Below the pieces are notes generated by a model, which searched no databases, was not told the DNA's origin, and saw nothing but the letters and a program-made list of their open reading frames with translations. 64,000 nucleotides of DNA from Strongylocentrotus droebachiensis (taxonomy: Eukaryota > Echinodermata > Echinoidea > Camarodonta > Strongylocentrotidae). Within the stretch, counting starts at the first letter, position 1. Each line of letters opens with the position of its first letter. Location: contig JAVYIG010000038.1 in NCBI GenBank assembly GCA_035222895.1, positions 434,001-498,000 of the forward strand, read 5' to 3'. Below are positions 45,701 through 55,578 of the stretch, piece after piece. The position numbers and the translations under genes are program-made.

Positions 45701-46741
45701 TCCATTATCTCTCTCCATCTCTATCATACCTACCATCATCATCGCCGTCGTCGTCCTTCCACCCATCTACCACCACCACCACCATCATTAACATTATCAT
45801 AATTATCATCATCACCACCACCACTACCACCACCACCACCTGACCATCACCACCACCACCACCATCCCCACCTGACCATCATCATCATCATCAACATCGC
45901 CATCATTAACAATCTTCATCTTCCTCCTCCTCATCATCTTCATCAAAATAATCTCCATCACCCCTTCTCATCATCTTCATCAAAATCATCTCCATCACCC
46001 CCACCACCACCACAACCGACACCATCAGAACCATGCCCATACATTTCATTATAAAAGTATATCCCAAAGCTGTCTGATTGTCATTATGTCCGCTTCATTC
46101 AGGTAAAATCATCTCGTGAATAATAAATTGACAATTTAATAATATCATGCCCTGCAGTCGGTTTTCATTTCGTTTTGAAATGCTCCTCGCTGCAGCACAT
46201 GCGCACAGTGGTATTGTGCACCATGCATTCAACCTGTGCGCTAGCTCAGAGATGATGAAATCGCGAATATTGCGACAAATGAATAGAGCGTGTCAAGGCA
46301 GGTTTACAAAAGAAAATTCAACGACTGTCATGATAAATAGATATTGCTGCGGAGATGTTATGTTTTCCTACTTGTGCCGTCATGCAAAACCAGTACTATA
46401 CATTGTGTTTATCATGGCATGACTATATCATGTATATAGAGCTATTAAAATAAGTCTAGAATCTATAGTATAATAATATTGCCAATGCAATGTACAGTTA
46501 TAAACATAAAAGAATGAGATGTGGCGACTGGTCGCTAATAATACTTACCTAATGCAAAATCGGATATATCATATTCGAGCTGTAATTTCACAAAGATGAC
46601 TCCAAAACTGCTCAGGATACCCGTTACGGGCATAATAAGGAGGAAGGTTGCAAAAGTCACCAACCAACCCCACGAATTCTTCAAAAAGCAACACATTTTG
46701 ACTTGATTTGTTGCTCGCCCACGACAAAAATGATTAATCAA
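27450..46741 (-). CDS. SLC16/MCT-type transporter, six coding exons (gene span)
   Basis: Joining 46741-46549, 33300-33004, 32493-31661, 31179-30954, 30356-30213 and 27754-27450 (all - strand) gives 665 codons plus TAG, with GT-AG borders and compatible phases (1,1,0,1,1). The product is a 12-transmembrane major-facilitator protein, expected to carry a monocarboxylate or similar solute across the plasma membrane, usually with a proton. TM1 is preceded by NSWGW (residues 22-26), the family signature without its usual acidic residue and Gly. TM8 carries Asp466 and Arg470 in SDMVGR, spaced like the substrate-coupling pair of MCT1. The TM6-TM7 loop (about 205-410) is acidic then Ser-rich, with a cluster of R-[RK]-x-S sites. 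The C-tail is charged and may form a helix. The closest human group is unclear, perhaps the MCT9/12/14 side. Met16 is an alternative start. Confidence 0.9.
27755..30212 (-). other. Transporter intron 5
   Basis: About 2.5 kb, AT-rich, with no recognised element or second gene. Confidence 0.7.
30213..30356 (-). CDS. Transporter exon 5 (TM10-TM11)
   Basis: 144 bp, phase 1 at both ends. The acceptor is TATGTCACAG and the donor GCAG|GTTAGT. It encodes VVGTLTGIVNSML (TM10) and GIGITFGPSIAG (TM11), typical of the family. It has no start codon of its own; it was identified from its splice sites and family pattern. Confidence 0.9.
30954..31179 (-). CDS. Transporter exon 4 (TM8-TM9)
   Basis: 226 bp, phase 0 in, phase 1 out. 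The acceptor is TTTCTACAG and the donor ATAG|GTAAGT. It encodes the KYMETIGIPSSKG loop, TM8 with the Asp466/Arg470 pair, and TM9 (LIMGAVTMCLLVI). Confidence 0.92.
31661..32493 (-). CDS. Transporter exon 3 (TM5-TM7 and the large central loop)
   Basis: 833 bp, entering in phase 1 and leaving in phase 0. The acceptor is TTGTTACAG and the donor AATTTT|GTAAGT. It encodes the end of TM5, the FGWRKTF motif, TM6, the long hydrophilic loop and TM7. The loop starts with an acidic run (SEEEDADDKEE), passes through a Ser/Gly/Asn-rich part, and ends in repeated basic-Ser motifs just before TM7. Confidence 0.92.
31814..31939 (-). other. Cluster of R-[RK]-x-S motifs in the transporter loop
   Basis: Six R-[RK]-x-S motifs fall within 42 residues (Ser352, 359, 367, 374, 383 and 390), spaced 7-9 residues apart. 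A seventh lies upstream at Ser295. This is the consensus of basophilic kinases such as PKA. The near-regular spacing and repeated RRDS/RKDS wording suggest growth by short internal duplication. Confidence 0.85.
33004..33300 (-). CDS. Transporter exon 2 (TM2-TM4)
   Basis: 297 bp, phase 1 at both ends. The acceptor is CGCATACAG (AG at 33302-33301) and the donor ATAG|GTCAGT. It encodes WIGSVAFG, then SPISTGLFKRFGHRK (the conserved loop 2-3 region), TM3, TM4 and the YFPRKNSARA loop. Confidence 0.92.
33590..33795 (+). mobile_element. Degraded tRNA-derived SINE
   Basis: A B-box-like AAGTTCAAAACCCGCCACGG is followed by a body with GACATTTATCAACATTAGCC and a GTAAATGGGTAATCGGTA block, and a GCGATATAAATGCAG end. 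This is the same overall plan as the SINE at 19920-20272 but far diverged. Confidence 0.55.
34229..34640. repeat. CT-rich simple repeat
   Basis: CTCT dinucleotide runs, CTGT repeats and pyrimidine-rich sequence with a C run (about 34502-34514). The open frames across it are low-complexity artefacts. Confidence 0.85.
35587..35665. repeat. Short inverted repeat
   Basis: TTCACGAAGTGACGGTAGTG near 35586-35606 is mirrored by CACTACCGTCACTTCGTGAA near 35644-35664, with a loop of about 37 bases. Function unknown; it could be a small MITE remnant. Confidence 0.7.
35847..35997. mobile_element. Small TTAA-flanked MITE
   Basis: Starts TTAAAGGGGCATGTTCCCC and ends GGGAACGTGCCCCTTTAA, which are inverted copies. 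It is about 150 bp long, and the TTAA at both edges (35847-35850 and 35994-35997) fits piggyBac-type target choice. Confidence 0.75.
37258..37842 (-). mobile_element. 5'-truncated LINE (CR1/L2-like) 3' end
   Basis: The open frame 37461-37835 (- strand, 124 codons) is the C-terminal end of a non-LTR polyprotein. It contains LHWLPVEKRITYKI, NYLTKLL, LAVPRTNT and RLWNNLPQNVR in the order usual for the family. It is followed by an untranslated end with a GCGCTATATAAATGC-type motif and a (TTA)n tail at the left edge (about 37258-37275). The frame has no stops, so the copy is fairly young. It lies in intron 1 on the same strand as the transporter. Confidence 0.85.
38845..39062. mobile_element. Hairpin MITE
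   Basis: The arms mirror each other: CTGATTCGAAAAAA at the left end against TTTTTTTTCGAATCAG at the right. CATTCTCTTATGGAT and CCTAGCTGTAAAC occur in both arms. Total length about 218 bp. No TSD is evident. Confidence 0.8.
41200..41640. repeat. (GAAT)n tetranucleotide repeat
   Basis: About 440 bp of GAAT/GAAT-like units (GAATGAATGGATGAATAAAT and variants), imperfect and partly in higher-order blocks. Confidence 0.93.
45740..46030. repeat. (CAC/CAT)n trinucleotide repeat
   Basis: A long CAC, CAT and ATC-rich tract of about 290 bp with C-rich interruptions. Open frames here encode Thr/Pro/His runs and are not counted as genes. Confidence 0.9.
46549..46741 (-). CDS. Transporter exon 1 (N-terminus, TM1)
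   Basis: It encodes residues 1-64 plus the first base of codon 65. It contains the NSWGW motif and TM1 (about 26-48), then the EYDISDFALG lead into TM2. The donor is TTAG|GTAAGT (GT at 46548-46547). The next acceptor, 13.2 kb away, restores the family-typical ALGWIGSVAFG reading. Confidence 0.88.
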
Positions 46742-47105
46742 CTGCTATAACTCTCGGAAAACATCGGCACTTATTCCACAAAGAGATCTCATAGGTTTGG
46801 GTTCAGCTTGGTAAAATGAGAAGACGTTTGTGAGATATAAAATCCTAACATCAATATTTCTACTGGAGCAACGAAGGAAAGGTAGGTTGTTGATGGCGAG
46901 CCAGCGCCGAACTTCACGGTTGGTTCAGCTCTTCGCTGCTGCATGCACGATTGTGTGTGTATATCGCAATACTGAACGATCAGCTGTGAGCATCAGCTGT
47001 TTCGACTATTGTCAACGCCTACAAGCACGGGCACAATCGCGCATAACTAATCAGGGTTATTATGACGTTTAGGGTCACGCGCGCTCATCCAGCCAATCAC
47101 AGGCT
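46742..47105 (-). promoter_or_regulatory. Probable 5' UTR/promoter of the transporter
   Basis: Sequence upstream of the first ATG on the - strand, locally more GC-rich than its surroundings. It includes an ATTGGCTGG (CCAAT-box-like) near 47089-47097, a TGACG half-site near 47062 and two CAGCTG E-boxes (46981-46986 and 46996-47001). No TATA box is evident. The start site is inferred, not seen. Confidence 0.3.
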
Positions 47106-47822
47106 CGCAAGCACACGAGCGATCCAGGCCTGCCTAAAATTAAAGGGCTTCTTTCGCCTGTCGCTAAGGGTTTATGTTGAGCTGAAAATGCGAAGGAACT
47201 GTTCACGGCCAGGTTTGTTGACGTTTTTCTCGATAAGCTGCTTAAAGTGTTTTTCGATAACAGAGGAGATGTGCGGGCAACCATGCAATGTAAAACCATA
47301 CCCAGCTGCAGTGCACACACACAACAAAAATAAATTAAAGAATGAACAAATACAACTAAAAAACAACCCACATCTTTACTTCATTATTATAGCACCTGAC
47401 TTAAGCATTGCACCACAAACTCAAGTAGGGTTGTATGGTTATATTTGCTGGTGGATTACTCTTTAAAATGTGTAACGTGATGATACTTACTTTTCCTGTT
47501 CCATTATTCTTGAGTCACGAGGTTTTGCCTTTGTTTATCAATCATAATTATTGTTATTATAACTAGGTACATAATTATGAAATCACTGGAATAAACCGGA
47601 TTGGGGGGGGGGGGGGTGAGGTAGAATGCCCTTTTCTGCTTTCATTTTTATTTTCCACACAACAAAAATGACCTTTGGACCTAGCATGTTTGCATTGGAA
47701 AGAAGCTGCATTATACGACTGGTCACTGCTACACACAATGGCGATTGTATGCTGTACCAATATCAACTAGACTTTCTGTAACAGAGTATTTCTCAATACA
47801 AGACATTCTGTAGAAATATACT
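47106..47822. other. Intergenic stretch upstream of the transporter
   Basis: No gene or element is recognised. A G run occurs near 47606-47617. Confidence 0.5.
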
Positions 47823-48434
47823 TCCCGAAGCTTATCTGTACTCAGGCGCGGATCTACGGGGGGGGGTTAGGGGGTTTAAACCCCCCCCCCCCCCCCCCCA
47901 AAAAAAGGAAGAAAAAAAAAGAAAAAAAAAGAAAAAAGAACGCACGCTGGAGAGAAACCCTTTCAAGTGCAAATATTGTGAGAAGATATTCAATTCATCT
48001 GGTAACTTAACCAAACACATGATAACTCTGGATATAACTGTGTATTAAAATGTTACTTGATTTAAAAAGACGTTATCATGCACTGCTTTTTATGGTCTCC
48101 ATTGTGTTAATAGATGCCAGGAAAACATCACTTACGGGGTTCAAATAAACACCCCCGAAAAATCGGCTCGTGGACGATGCGAAGCATCGTCATTATTTTG
48201 GTCAAACCCCCCCCCCCCCCCCCTTAGCAAAAAGCTAGATCCGCCCCTGGTACTAGCTAGTTTACAGGAGGGATTAGACCACACTGCAAGGTCAATGGAC
48301 AGGTGGTTATCTCATCAACTCAGCTCTCATTTAATATAAGAAAAAGAGGATCATGGGGCACCAATGGTCACCGATTACACATTGTTTTCTACATAGAGGG
48401 GCAAGTAGCTACAAGTAGGACAGTGTGGCTTTAA
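47823..48434. mobile_element. TTAA-family MITE copy 1, split by a hAT-like element
   Basis: The left stub (about 47823-47842, GAAGCTTATCTGTACT) and the right part (48250-48434) together match the MITEs at 56823-57007 and 62149-62342. Shared blocks are GGAGGGATTA, GGTGGTTATCTCATCAA and AGTAGCTACAAGTAGGACAG. The right edge is TTAA (48431-48434). The 407-bp insert at 47843-48249 interrupts it. Confidence 0.8.
47843..48249. mobile_element. hAT-like element with a zinc-finger fragment
   Basis: It begins CAGGCGCGGATCTA and ends TAGATCCGCCCCTG (inverted ends). A GTACT direct repeat (47838-47842 and 48250-48254) flanks it. Long C runs lie inside each end. Between them (about 47938-48048, + strand) is a frame with one slip reading NPFKC-KYC, then IFNSSGNLTKH: a C2H2 finger with the Cys pair, Phe, Leu and first His, but no second His. 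The classification rests on end sequence; the 5-bp duplication is shorter than the usual 8 bp. Confidence 0.7.
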
Positions 48435-51400
48435 GGGACATATTTAAATTCACAGAACAGTCTTCTTCTTTCTTTCCTAATCATAGAAGATGATGGTCTT
48501 GGGAAATCAGCTAACCATATTCTATTCGATTAACTTACACAAGTTTTGTAAACAATTATTATCATATTGTGCACATTTACTACATTAGTTCAAATTAAGT
48601 GAAATCTGTATTATAAGTGTTTCTCTATAGGCATATGAAAAATATGTAAGCCCTTTAATAGCACACATTCAATAATAAGATGTCACAGTCAACATTCGCG
48701 CCTTTGAATGTTTTTTAAAACAGATAAATGGCGCCACACGAATGCTGTTCATCATTATCATCATCTACTAATCATGTTCCTTTTGTTTTACGCCATACTG
48801 TGCCTCATCGATCTTCATAGTCATATTTCTGTTTAGTCATGTAGTTATCTATCTTTTTTTCAATTTAATAAAGAATAACAGCCCCAAAATCCTTAAAAGC
48901 GCCCACTAAACATTGTGAGTACTACTATGTTATTTGGACCCTTTACCGGTGTATCATGATAAATCAGCAGTGGGGGTGGTGAGCTTAAAATAATAACGCC
49001 ATTACATCTTCCCTTGATGGCTCTTTCAAACGATTTCTTTTCTATTCATGATTATTCTTTTTACGAGCAATTAGGAGTTAACCTTGAGGAAAAGGCAATG
49101 AGAACTATAAAGCTTTGTCCTCGCGCAGCCCTATGGAATAAAGAAATAACATTTTATGCGTTTTTTTGTTATACTGTAACTCTACTACATTGAATAGAAT
49201 AAAGTGTATTCTTATCGAAACTACATACCGAACCTTTCAAGTGCTGTATGCGTAAACATGATCAATACTGAAAGTCAGATACAATTTTGACTTTTGTTGA
49301 AAGGATGCTTTAAGTAATAGAATGAAACAAATTACAAAAAGAAATGTAATCTAATCTTAATTTTAATTCGAAACAAAAATGAAGATGGATTCATCTGTGA
49401 TGCGATAACACTTGATTTTATGCACGACCAGCGGTACATGTTTCGGATTTCAATATCGAATTAACATGATTAAGTTGGATTAGAATGAATGAAATAAGCA
49501 TAATTTATGAAAATATAACAGTATCTAATGTAATTGATTTACATAAAATGTGACAACTGAAATACACAAAAAATGCATCAACACAATTGAAAACTTGAAA
49601 GTATGGAGGTAAATCAAAGAATAAAAATAAAATGCAGAGGCCGACTATCATAAGCATGAATGCTTAGTCGACAACATATTTGTTTCCTTCCTTGAGTCAC
49701 GAGTTCTACTTTCGTTTTTTTAATATTACATTATAAAGTCACGAAGATGTTTGTGAGGTAATTAATTTTCCACATAACAAAGGTAACCTTTGATCTCAGA
49801 AAGTCCATGCATACACGATCGCAAACACTTTTAATAAACAAAAATATCAATCTAAGACCATTTCAATAACCTGATACGTCACCTTTTAAATTATGCGAAA
49901 TAAATATGACAATATTTTACCACTTAATCCGAACACTAGGCCTATACCGCTCTATGCTTAAATATAGTTTACAGTTGATTTCCTCGAAAGTCTTTTCGAT
50001 CGTCTTCAAATTACAATACGGTCGAGTTTTATATCAGCTTTCTACAGTCATGACCAATTTGAGTAGAATTGACTGATAATTCGTTTGTGGTTTTGTGGGG
50101 TTCTTGTTGCTGTGTTGTTGTTGTTTTTACTTGTAACTTGTATGCTCAGAGAAAATAAGTGTAGGTTGTATCACAGATGCCAGCATGTTTTTGTCACACT
50201 TTCCGTTTCCAAAATGGTTGACAAATTTTGCAAGCTGTAATGCCCCCGTCACATGTATACCATGCGTGTCGTGCAAGTTGATGTTTGGCCAATTTCAATT
50301 AGTTATCATAAGAAAGCAATGATACGTATCTGCCACTATAAATTCCTTTACTCGTTATATCCTTTTTCATCAGTTACTGTCTGTCACGTTGTTTATTTGA
50401 ATTAAAAAATGCGTAAATAGATACATCAAAATAAATAATTGAAAATTATATGGGGCTGAAAGGGCTCCGCATGAACCCTGTCACATACCCCCCCCCCCCC
50501 CCTCCCCTCCCCACTCACTTTACTGCATCAAACATTCTCTCTCTTTCTCTCTTAAAATAAATGTTTGATATATTCTCAAAACTTGGAAGGGAAGGAGGGG
50601 GTCATAGAGGAAATGAACAAAATTGCCAAAACATTTCAATAAGGGAATCAAAATACACGTGCGCTCCACGCATGCATTACACAGGTAATTGGTATGTTTG
50701 AAAATGATTATATTGACAGTTCTTTGTGATATTTATCCTACCCCTGTGGTGATTCTAAATAATATCTGTGTAAATATTATGCCTTCAAAATCAGTCTGCA
50801 CTATCAAAACATGATTTATTATGAGACAAAGTACGTGACTTATTGGGTTGTCAAAGTGTTTTTATGAGAACAGTAAAATTAATATCTTTTTAATTGGCAA
50901 AAAGTGAACTATGTGACCTATGGTTTAGTTTCTATACGTTTCTACAAGTTTGAATTTATTTGATTTGATTTAACTATTTTGTCTTTTGATTTAAGTCAAT
51001 TAAATTATGAGGGACGTATAAAACGCTTACATCGACATGAGTGCATGTGCCCCCTGATGCCCCCGGTAAAACCTCAACCCAATAAAACACATAATTCGCA
51101 TAACTCGAGCGTTATGAGAATTATCAACACTTCGTTCTGGTCCTCAATAGAAGATATATCAGAAAATGGAAGGCAGTTTCGGTGTTCGTGTCTTTGACCC
51201 CCCCCCCCCCCCCCCCCCCCGCTACTTTTTCCCTCTTTCTTCCAAACCCTGTTTCATTTCTGATCAAATTATTCGATGAAAAACACCTCATTGAGAGAAG
51301 GCCGCCAAGGACGAAATCTTTATAAATCTCCAACAAGAATGCAACAATCCCCCTGTAATCTGGATAGGCCTATTGAATCTACAAAATTAGACCATGCAAA

Positions 51401-51498
51401 TCCGTGAACTATCCGATAATGCAACATCTGTTGCACAAAACAAATTGCGGAAACCAAATGTTATCTTAAAATAAGGACAATTCTTAAGTTACTGACTC
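48435..51498. other. Unassigned intergenic stretch
   Basis: About 3 kb of AT-rich sequence with C runs near 50489-50502 and 51199-51220. No gene or element was recognised. Confidence 0.55.
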
Positions 51499-51893
51499 TT
51501 AAAGGGATCGTTTAACAATTTTAAATCTGAGATATACACGGCCCTATAACGTACGTGTTATCAGTGTCTGCGATGTGGTGTAATATTGAAGCCCTAACAA
51601 AAATTGCGCTTCAAAATGATCAAGAAATGCCTCAAAAAAGTATAAATCTTTGAGTGACCGGTTTTACCATACTCGTTTTCCCCAATAGACTGTAGTGTTA
51701 TGAAAACCGTTTGGCAAACGGTTTTCAAATTTTGTAATTCCAATCATAAATATCTTGATAATCAGACAGGCGATCGGCTTGTAAAAGTCATGGGGTTCCT
51801 GAATGACCTAAAGGTTTATTATTATCATTGCAGCATGAGCTAAATCCAGAATTTTGTTTCAGAATCTGAGACAAAATTACCGGATCCCTTTAA
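51499..51893. mobile_element. TTAA-flanked MITE
   Basis: Ends TTAAAGGGATCG and CGGATCCCTTTAA are inverted copies, with looser pairing further in (ATCTGAGA against TCTGAGAC). TTAA lies at both edges (51499-51502 and 51890-51893). About 395 bp, no coding sequence. Confidence 0.7.
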
Positions 51894-52257
51894 AAGATGA
51901 ATGAAATTTTTTAAACGAAATATCAGACGATAGTATACGCATATACGCCATTGAGAAGAGAGAGAAACAGGCAGGGGGGAGCTGAAAAAAGCTTGAACTG
52001 ATATAAAGACAGGTTAAACGTGGATTGCTACTGTTATAGACTAGAAATATTTGAAATTTTACTAACATGTGCAAAAACTGTAAAAGATCACAATTTGTTA
52101 GGGGTGCACATGCATGAACAAAACATAATTAGAGCGTTTGAGATATATATGTGTTTCATTGGGTCGATATTTTATCGGGGCACATGCCCTCATGTCAGAC
52201 TTAAGGGCCAACCACTAGACCAACTCGCGTCCGTCATCACCCGAATTCAATACTCCC
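51894..52257. other. Spacer between two TTAA elements
   Basis: Nothing recognised. Confidence 0.5.
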
Positions 52258-52536
52258 TTTAAGCAGGGCTCCCACTTAGCCGAGTTGGAGCATTGAGTTA
52301 TGGCGAGCTGGCGCGAACTTATGGCAAGCCGTTTTATTATTAAAACATATCAAGAAATCAATTCTTGATATCAATAAATAATTTTACGTTGTAAAGCAAT
52401 GGTAATTCTTGATATCAAGAATTGAATTCGTGATATCAAGAAATATGTTTTAATGATAAAAACGGCTTGCCATAAGCTCGCGCCAGCTCGCCACAACTTG
52501 AGGCTCCAACTCGGATAAGTGGGAGCCCTGCTTTAA
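52258..52536. mobile_element. TTAA-flanked hairpin MITE
   Basis: TTTAA at both edges (52258-52262 and 52532-52536). Arms of about 110 bp pair from GCAGGGCTCCCACTTA to TAAGTGGGAGCCCTGC and include a GCCGTTTT block and several TTCTTGATATCAA repeats near the loop. Whole length 279 bp. This is a piggyBac-like non-autonomous hairpin by target choice. Confidence 0.88.
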
Positions 52537-53116
52537 TGTAATAGACATGCGATAATACTACTGCTTCTTTCTCTTTACCAATCATCTCAAATAAAGCAAC
52601 TCTTATCTTCTATACCCATTCGAGAACAATGGCTGACTCACAGCCATTTCTCTTATCGCTACACTTCAAATGTTGAATCTTTTCTTTTCCGAACTCCACT
52701 TGTACTTTAAGTTTGTACTTCACAGGACACAGGTCACTGTTTGCTTACCTCTGTCAAAAAAAGAATAAAAGGTAAAAAAAAAAAATTGAATTACACGTAG
52801 AATAGACAACTTTGAAAGGCGTGTACATGTAGGTCTCCCTACAGTGAGTTCCCCCTCCATTGCTTGATAAACCTGAAAAAGGCTATTTGATAATTTTGTC
52901 AAAGTTCTACAATATTGTTATCAGTAATTGATTTGATTTGTTATTTGATTTGATTTGATTGATTTCTGAATTAATCACTGAATAAAGAATATCACCCAGT
53001 CAGAGAAAAACTATATGCAGATCAGAATGTTGGGAACTCTTACGTAGTAATTTTAAGCGTCCATAGTCAGTGTAGTAGTGTACCCCCCCCCCCCCCATTT
53101 TTTCTCTCTCTTTCTT

Positions 53117-53147
<31 letters not shown>

Positions 53148-54559
53148 TTCACGCACACACACATACACGCACACACGCTCCTTTATTCATTTTTTTCAAT
53201 ATGTGCTTCTCGTCTTCCCTGTCATTCCATCTATCTGAATGTCATTTCCCCCAATCTTCTTCGCCACTTCATGTACTCTAAAACTGGATTCGGTCGTCCA
53301 TCGATATCAGTATTTCGTCATTGCGATCAGTTAACGTAATGACGTATATTATACCGCAATTTTTTCGATTATGAGCACTGTTGATAAAAGAAAAATGACA
53401 AGAAATCATCAAATTTGCTTAACATCCACTCAAAGAGAGAAATGTAGGGCATATACTAACTCCTCGACCTTCAAAACTATAATTATTCTTTTTCTTGTAT
53501 TCCCTCACGTTTGGCAAGACGACGTTTCGTGCTCTTTGCACCCATTATCTCCATCTTGTAATCATTCTATACACATACTTTATCTGTTTGTCATTTTGTA
53601 TATCACCTCTAGTATGTAGATAAGCGGATCTGTAGAGAAGTACATATAACGGACGGACATTGGAATAAAAATCTAGACCCCGTGATAATAATTATGTTCA
53701 TGAACATACCTCTTTATCCACAGTTTTGGGGCGTGCTTTATTTGATTTGAAATTTGAACGTCACATGGTGATAAAGATATATTTATTTTTTAACAGTAAG
53801 CCATTTTATGATTGTGCAATCTAGGCAAATATTGGCTTAAATCGGCTTAAATTGGACATGCGACTTTAGCGGGAGTTACCTGTAATAATTTGACATGTTC
53901 CTTTTTGGGGGAGGGTAATAAAGCACTTAATTTTGTGTCTTTCATGGACATTTACAATCGTGACTAGGCGCTTTTATTTCTCTGTTTGGAACTTTAGTAC
54001 TTTGTGTGAAGAAAAATTTGGGAAAAAAATAAAGAAAGATTTTGAAAATAAAAAAATTGATTCCCCTCGTTTTTTTTTAAATCGCTCTTAATTTGTTTTC
54101 TTCTGATTATTGGAGTTGCACTTTTACACTGCAATTTGTAAATTTAACTCTTTATGAAATATATGAAAATCAAGAAGATGACAAAAATTATTGCAGAGTA
54201 ATGGATTTCACGATAACATAAACACAGTTACTAATATTATTACCAATCTCCTCCTTTACATACAGTAAGACGGTTTACATGGTTTCTAACAATGGAGTAA
54301 CTATTTGGAATCCAAATTAGATTATATCAACACGGGCGTAAGTACGTCACTACTCCATAGATTTGACCTCGAATAGTTCGTAATGTATACATGAATGGTT
54401 TATCCAACTAATATTCAATTTCATACAGCGGAAGAATAAACTAATATTTGAGCTACATGGGGCCTATTATCATCTGAACTTTGTATGTAAATCTATTCGT
54501 CGGTGACCTGTGGAAAATTATGAACCCCTCTCCTCACGCCATAGGCAAGAAGGAGAGAA
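52537..54559. other. Unassigned intergenic stretch with CT/CA repeat
   Basis: A C run (about 53083-53096), a CT microsatellite and a CA-rich run lie at 53083-53178. The rest is AT-rich, with no recognised gene. Confidence 0.55.
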
Positions 54560-54700
54560 GATAGCAACAATTAATGTATGCAATTCGCATTCTGACTATT
54601 GAAATACAATTATTTGTAACAGGTGAATGAAATAAGTTGTTACATGGCCCTTAGCAAAGAAGTACGAATTAAATTCGATTACCTTACGAAAATGGTTTAT
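54560..54700. mobile_element. Half copy of the 28-355 MITE family
   Basis: It shares GCATTCTGACTATTGAAATAC, AACAGGTGAATGAAATAA and a TTACCTTACGAAAATGG end with the right arm of the MITE at 28-355. The left arm is missing. Confidence 0.7.
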
Positions 54701-55475
54701 TAGGAATTACTGTAGTTACATTCATGTATAAAGGTGAGTCTCAGTCAACTGTACTTTGCCCGATAAAAAATAAAGCTTCAAGGTAAAGATATTGATGGGT
54801 CAAATTTAATGTGACCGACCTCACGACTCCATATCCCAGTTCGGACACAGTCATGTACGCTTTTAATTCAATTCAATTCAATTCAAATGAACATTTATTT
54901 TCTTCCAAACAATACAATTTATAAGTAGGAACATAAATATAATTAAAGAACTTGTATTACAAGGAAGAAGGCGCGAAACCCGATAAGCATAGCTTGAAAT
55001 GGGTACGCCCGAATACATAAATACAATTAAACATTATAAATGGGAGAAAGGAAGAAAGAAAGAAAGGGATAGGCAAAGAGGAGAGAAGGATAGAGAGCTT
55101 TGAGAAGAAAAAAAAGAAGAGAGGAAAAGAAGAGGACTGCAACATAGTAGCAATGGAGTGTATGGCATGCATAAACAACATAATGGCAAGATATAGGTGA
55201 AGAGTATGGTGTTGAAATACATTGTCAATTCTTTCTACAAAGTGTGACCGTTAGAATGTCAGATATGACCTTTGTACGTCACTGTCATAGTTTGAACTAA
55301 AGTAAACAACATGTCAGCCACTAATACACCATCTTGTTTAATTTAGAGTTTGACCGAAGGCTGTTGCGCCTCTATTGCGCTCGCTATTAACATGCATGCT
55401 CTTAACCGGGTAATTATGCATCGGATTAATTAACTTGCATTTCGTTTGCTTACAGTGGCGACTATATGAGAGAGA
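54701..55475. other. Unassigned stretch
   Basis: A short (AATTC)n run near 54870-54890 and a GA-rich patch near 55040-55135. No gene recognised. Confidence 0.5.
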
Positions 55476-55485
55476 TGAGGAGGGG

Positions 55486-55540
<55 letters not shown>

Positions 55541-55555
55541 GGAGAGAGATGGGAA
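55476..55555. repeat. (GA)n microsatellite
   Basis: An almost pure GA run of about 50 bp inside a purine-rich tract. Confidence 0.95.
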
Positions 55556-55578
55556 AAGGGGAGTGGAAGAGAAAGATA

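Larger units (their letters stand above)
33301..46548 (-). other. Transporter intron 1, about 13.2 kb
   Basis: A single long intron between exons 1 and 2. Its contents (listed separately) are a SINE-like remnant, CT-rich and GAAT tandem repeats, a TTAA-flanked MITE, a truncated LINE, a hairpin MITE and a CAC/CAT repeat. No internal gene was recognised; the long CT-rich open frame near 34221-34871 is low complexity. The parts 39063-41200 and 41640-45700 hold nothing I can name apart from C/G runs. Confidence 0.75.

Noticed and set aside
47062-47466. 134-codon + strand open frame
   Set aside because: It lies over the probable promoter of the transporter, shows no family signal and degenerates into Lys/Asn-rich sequence.
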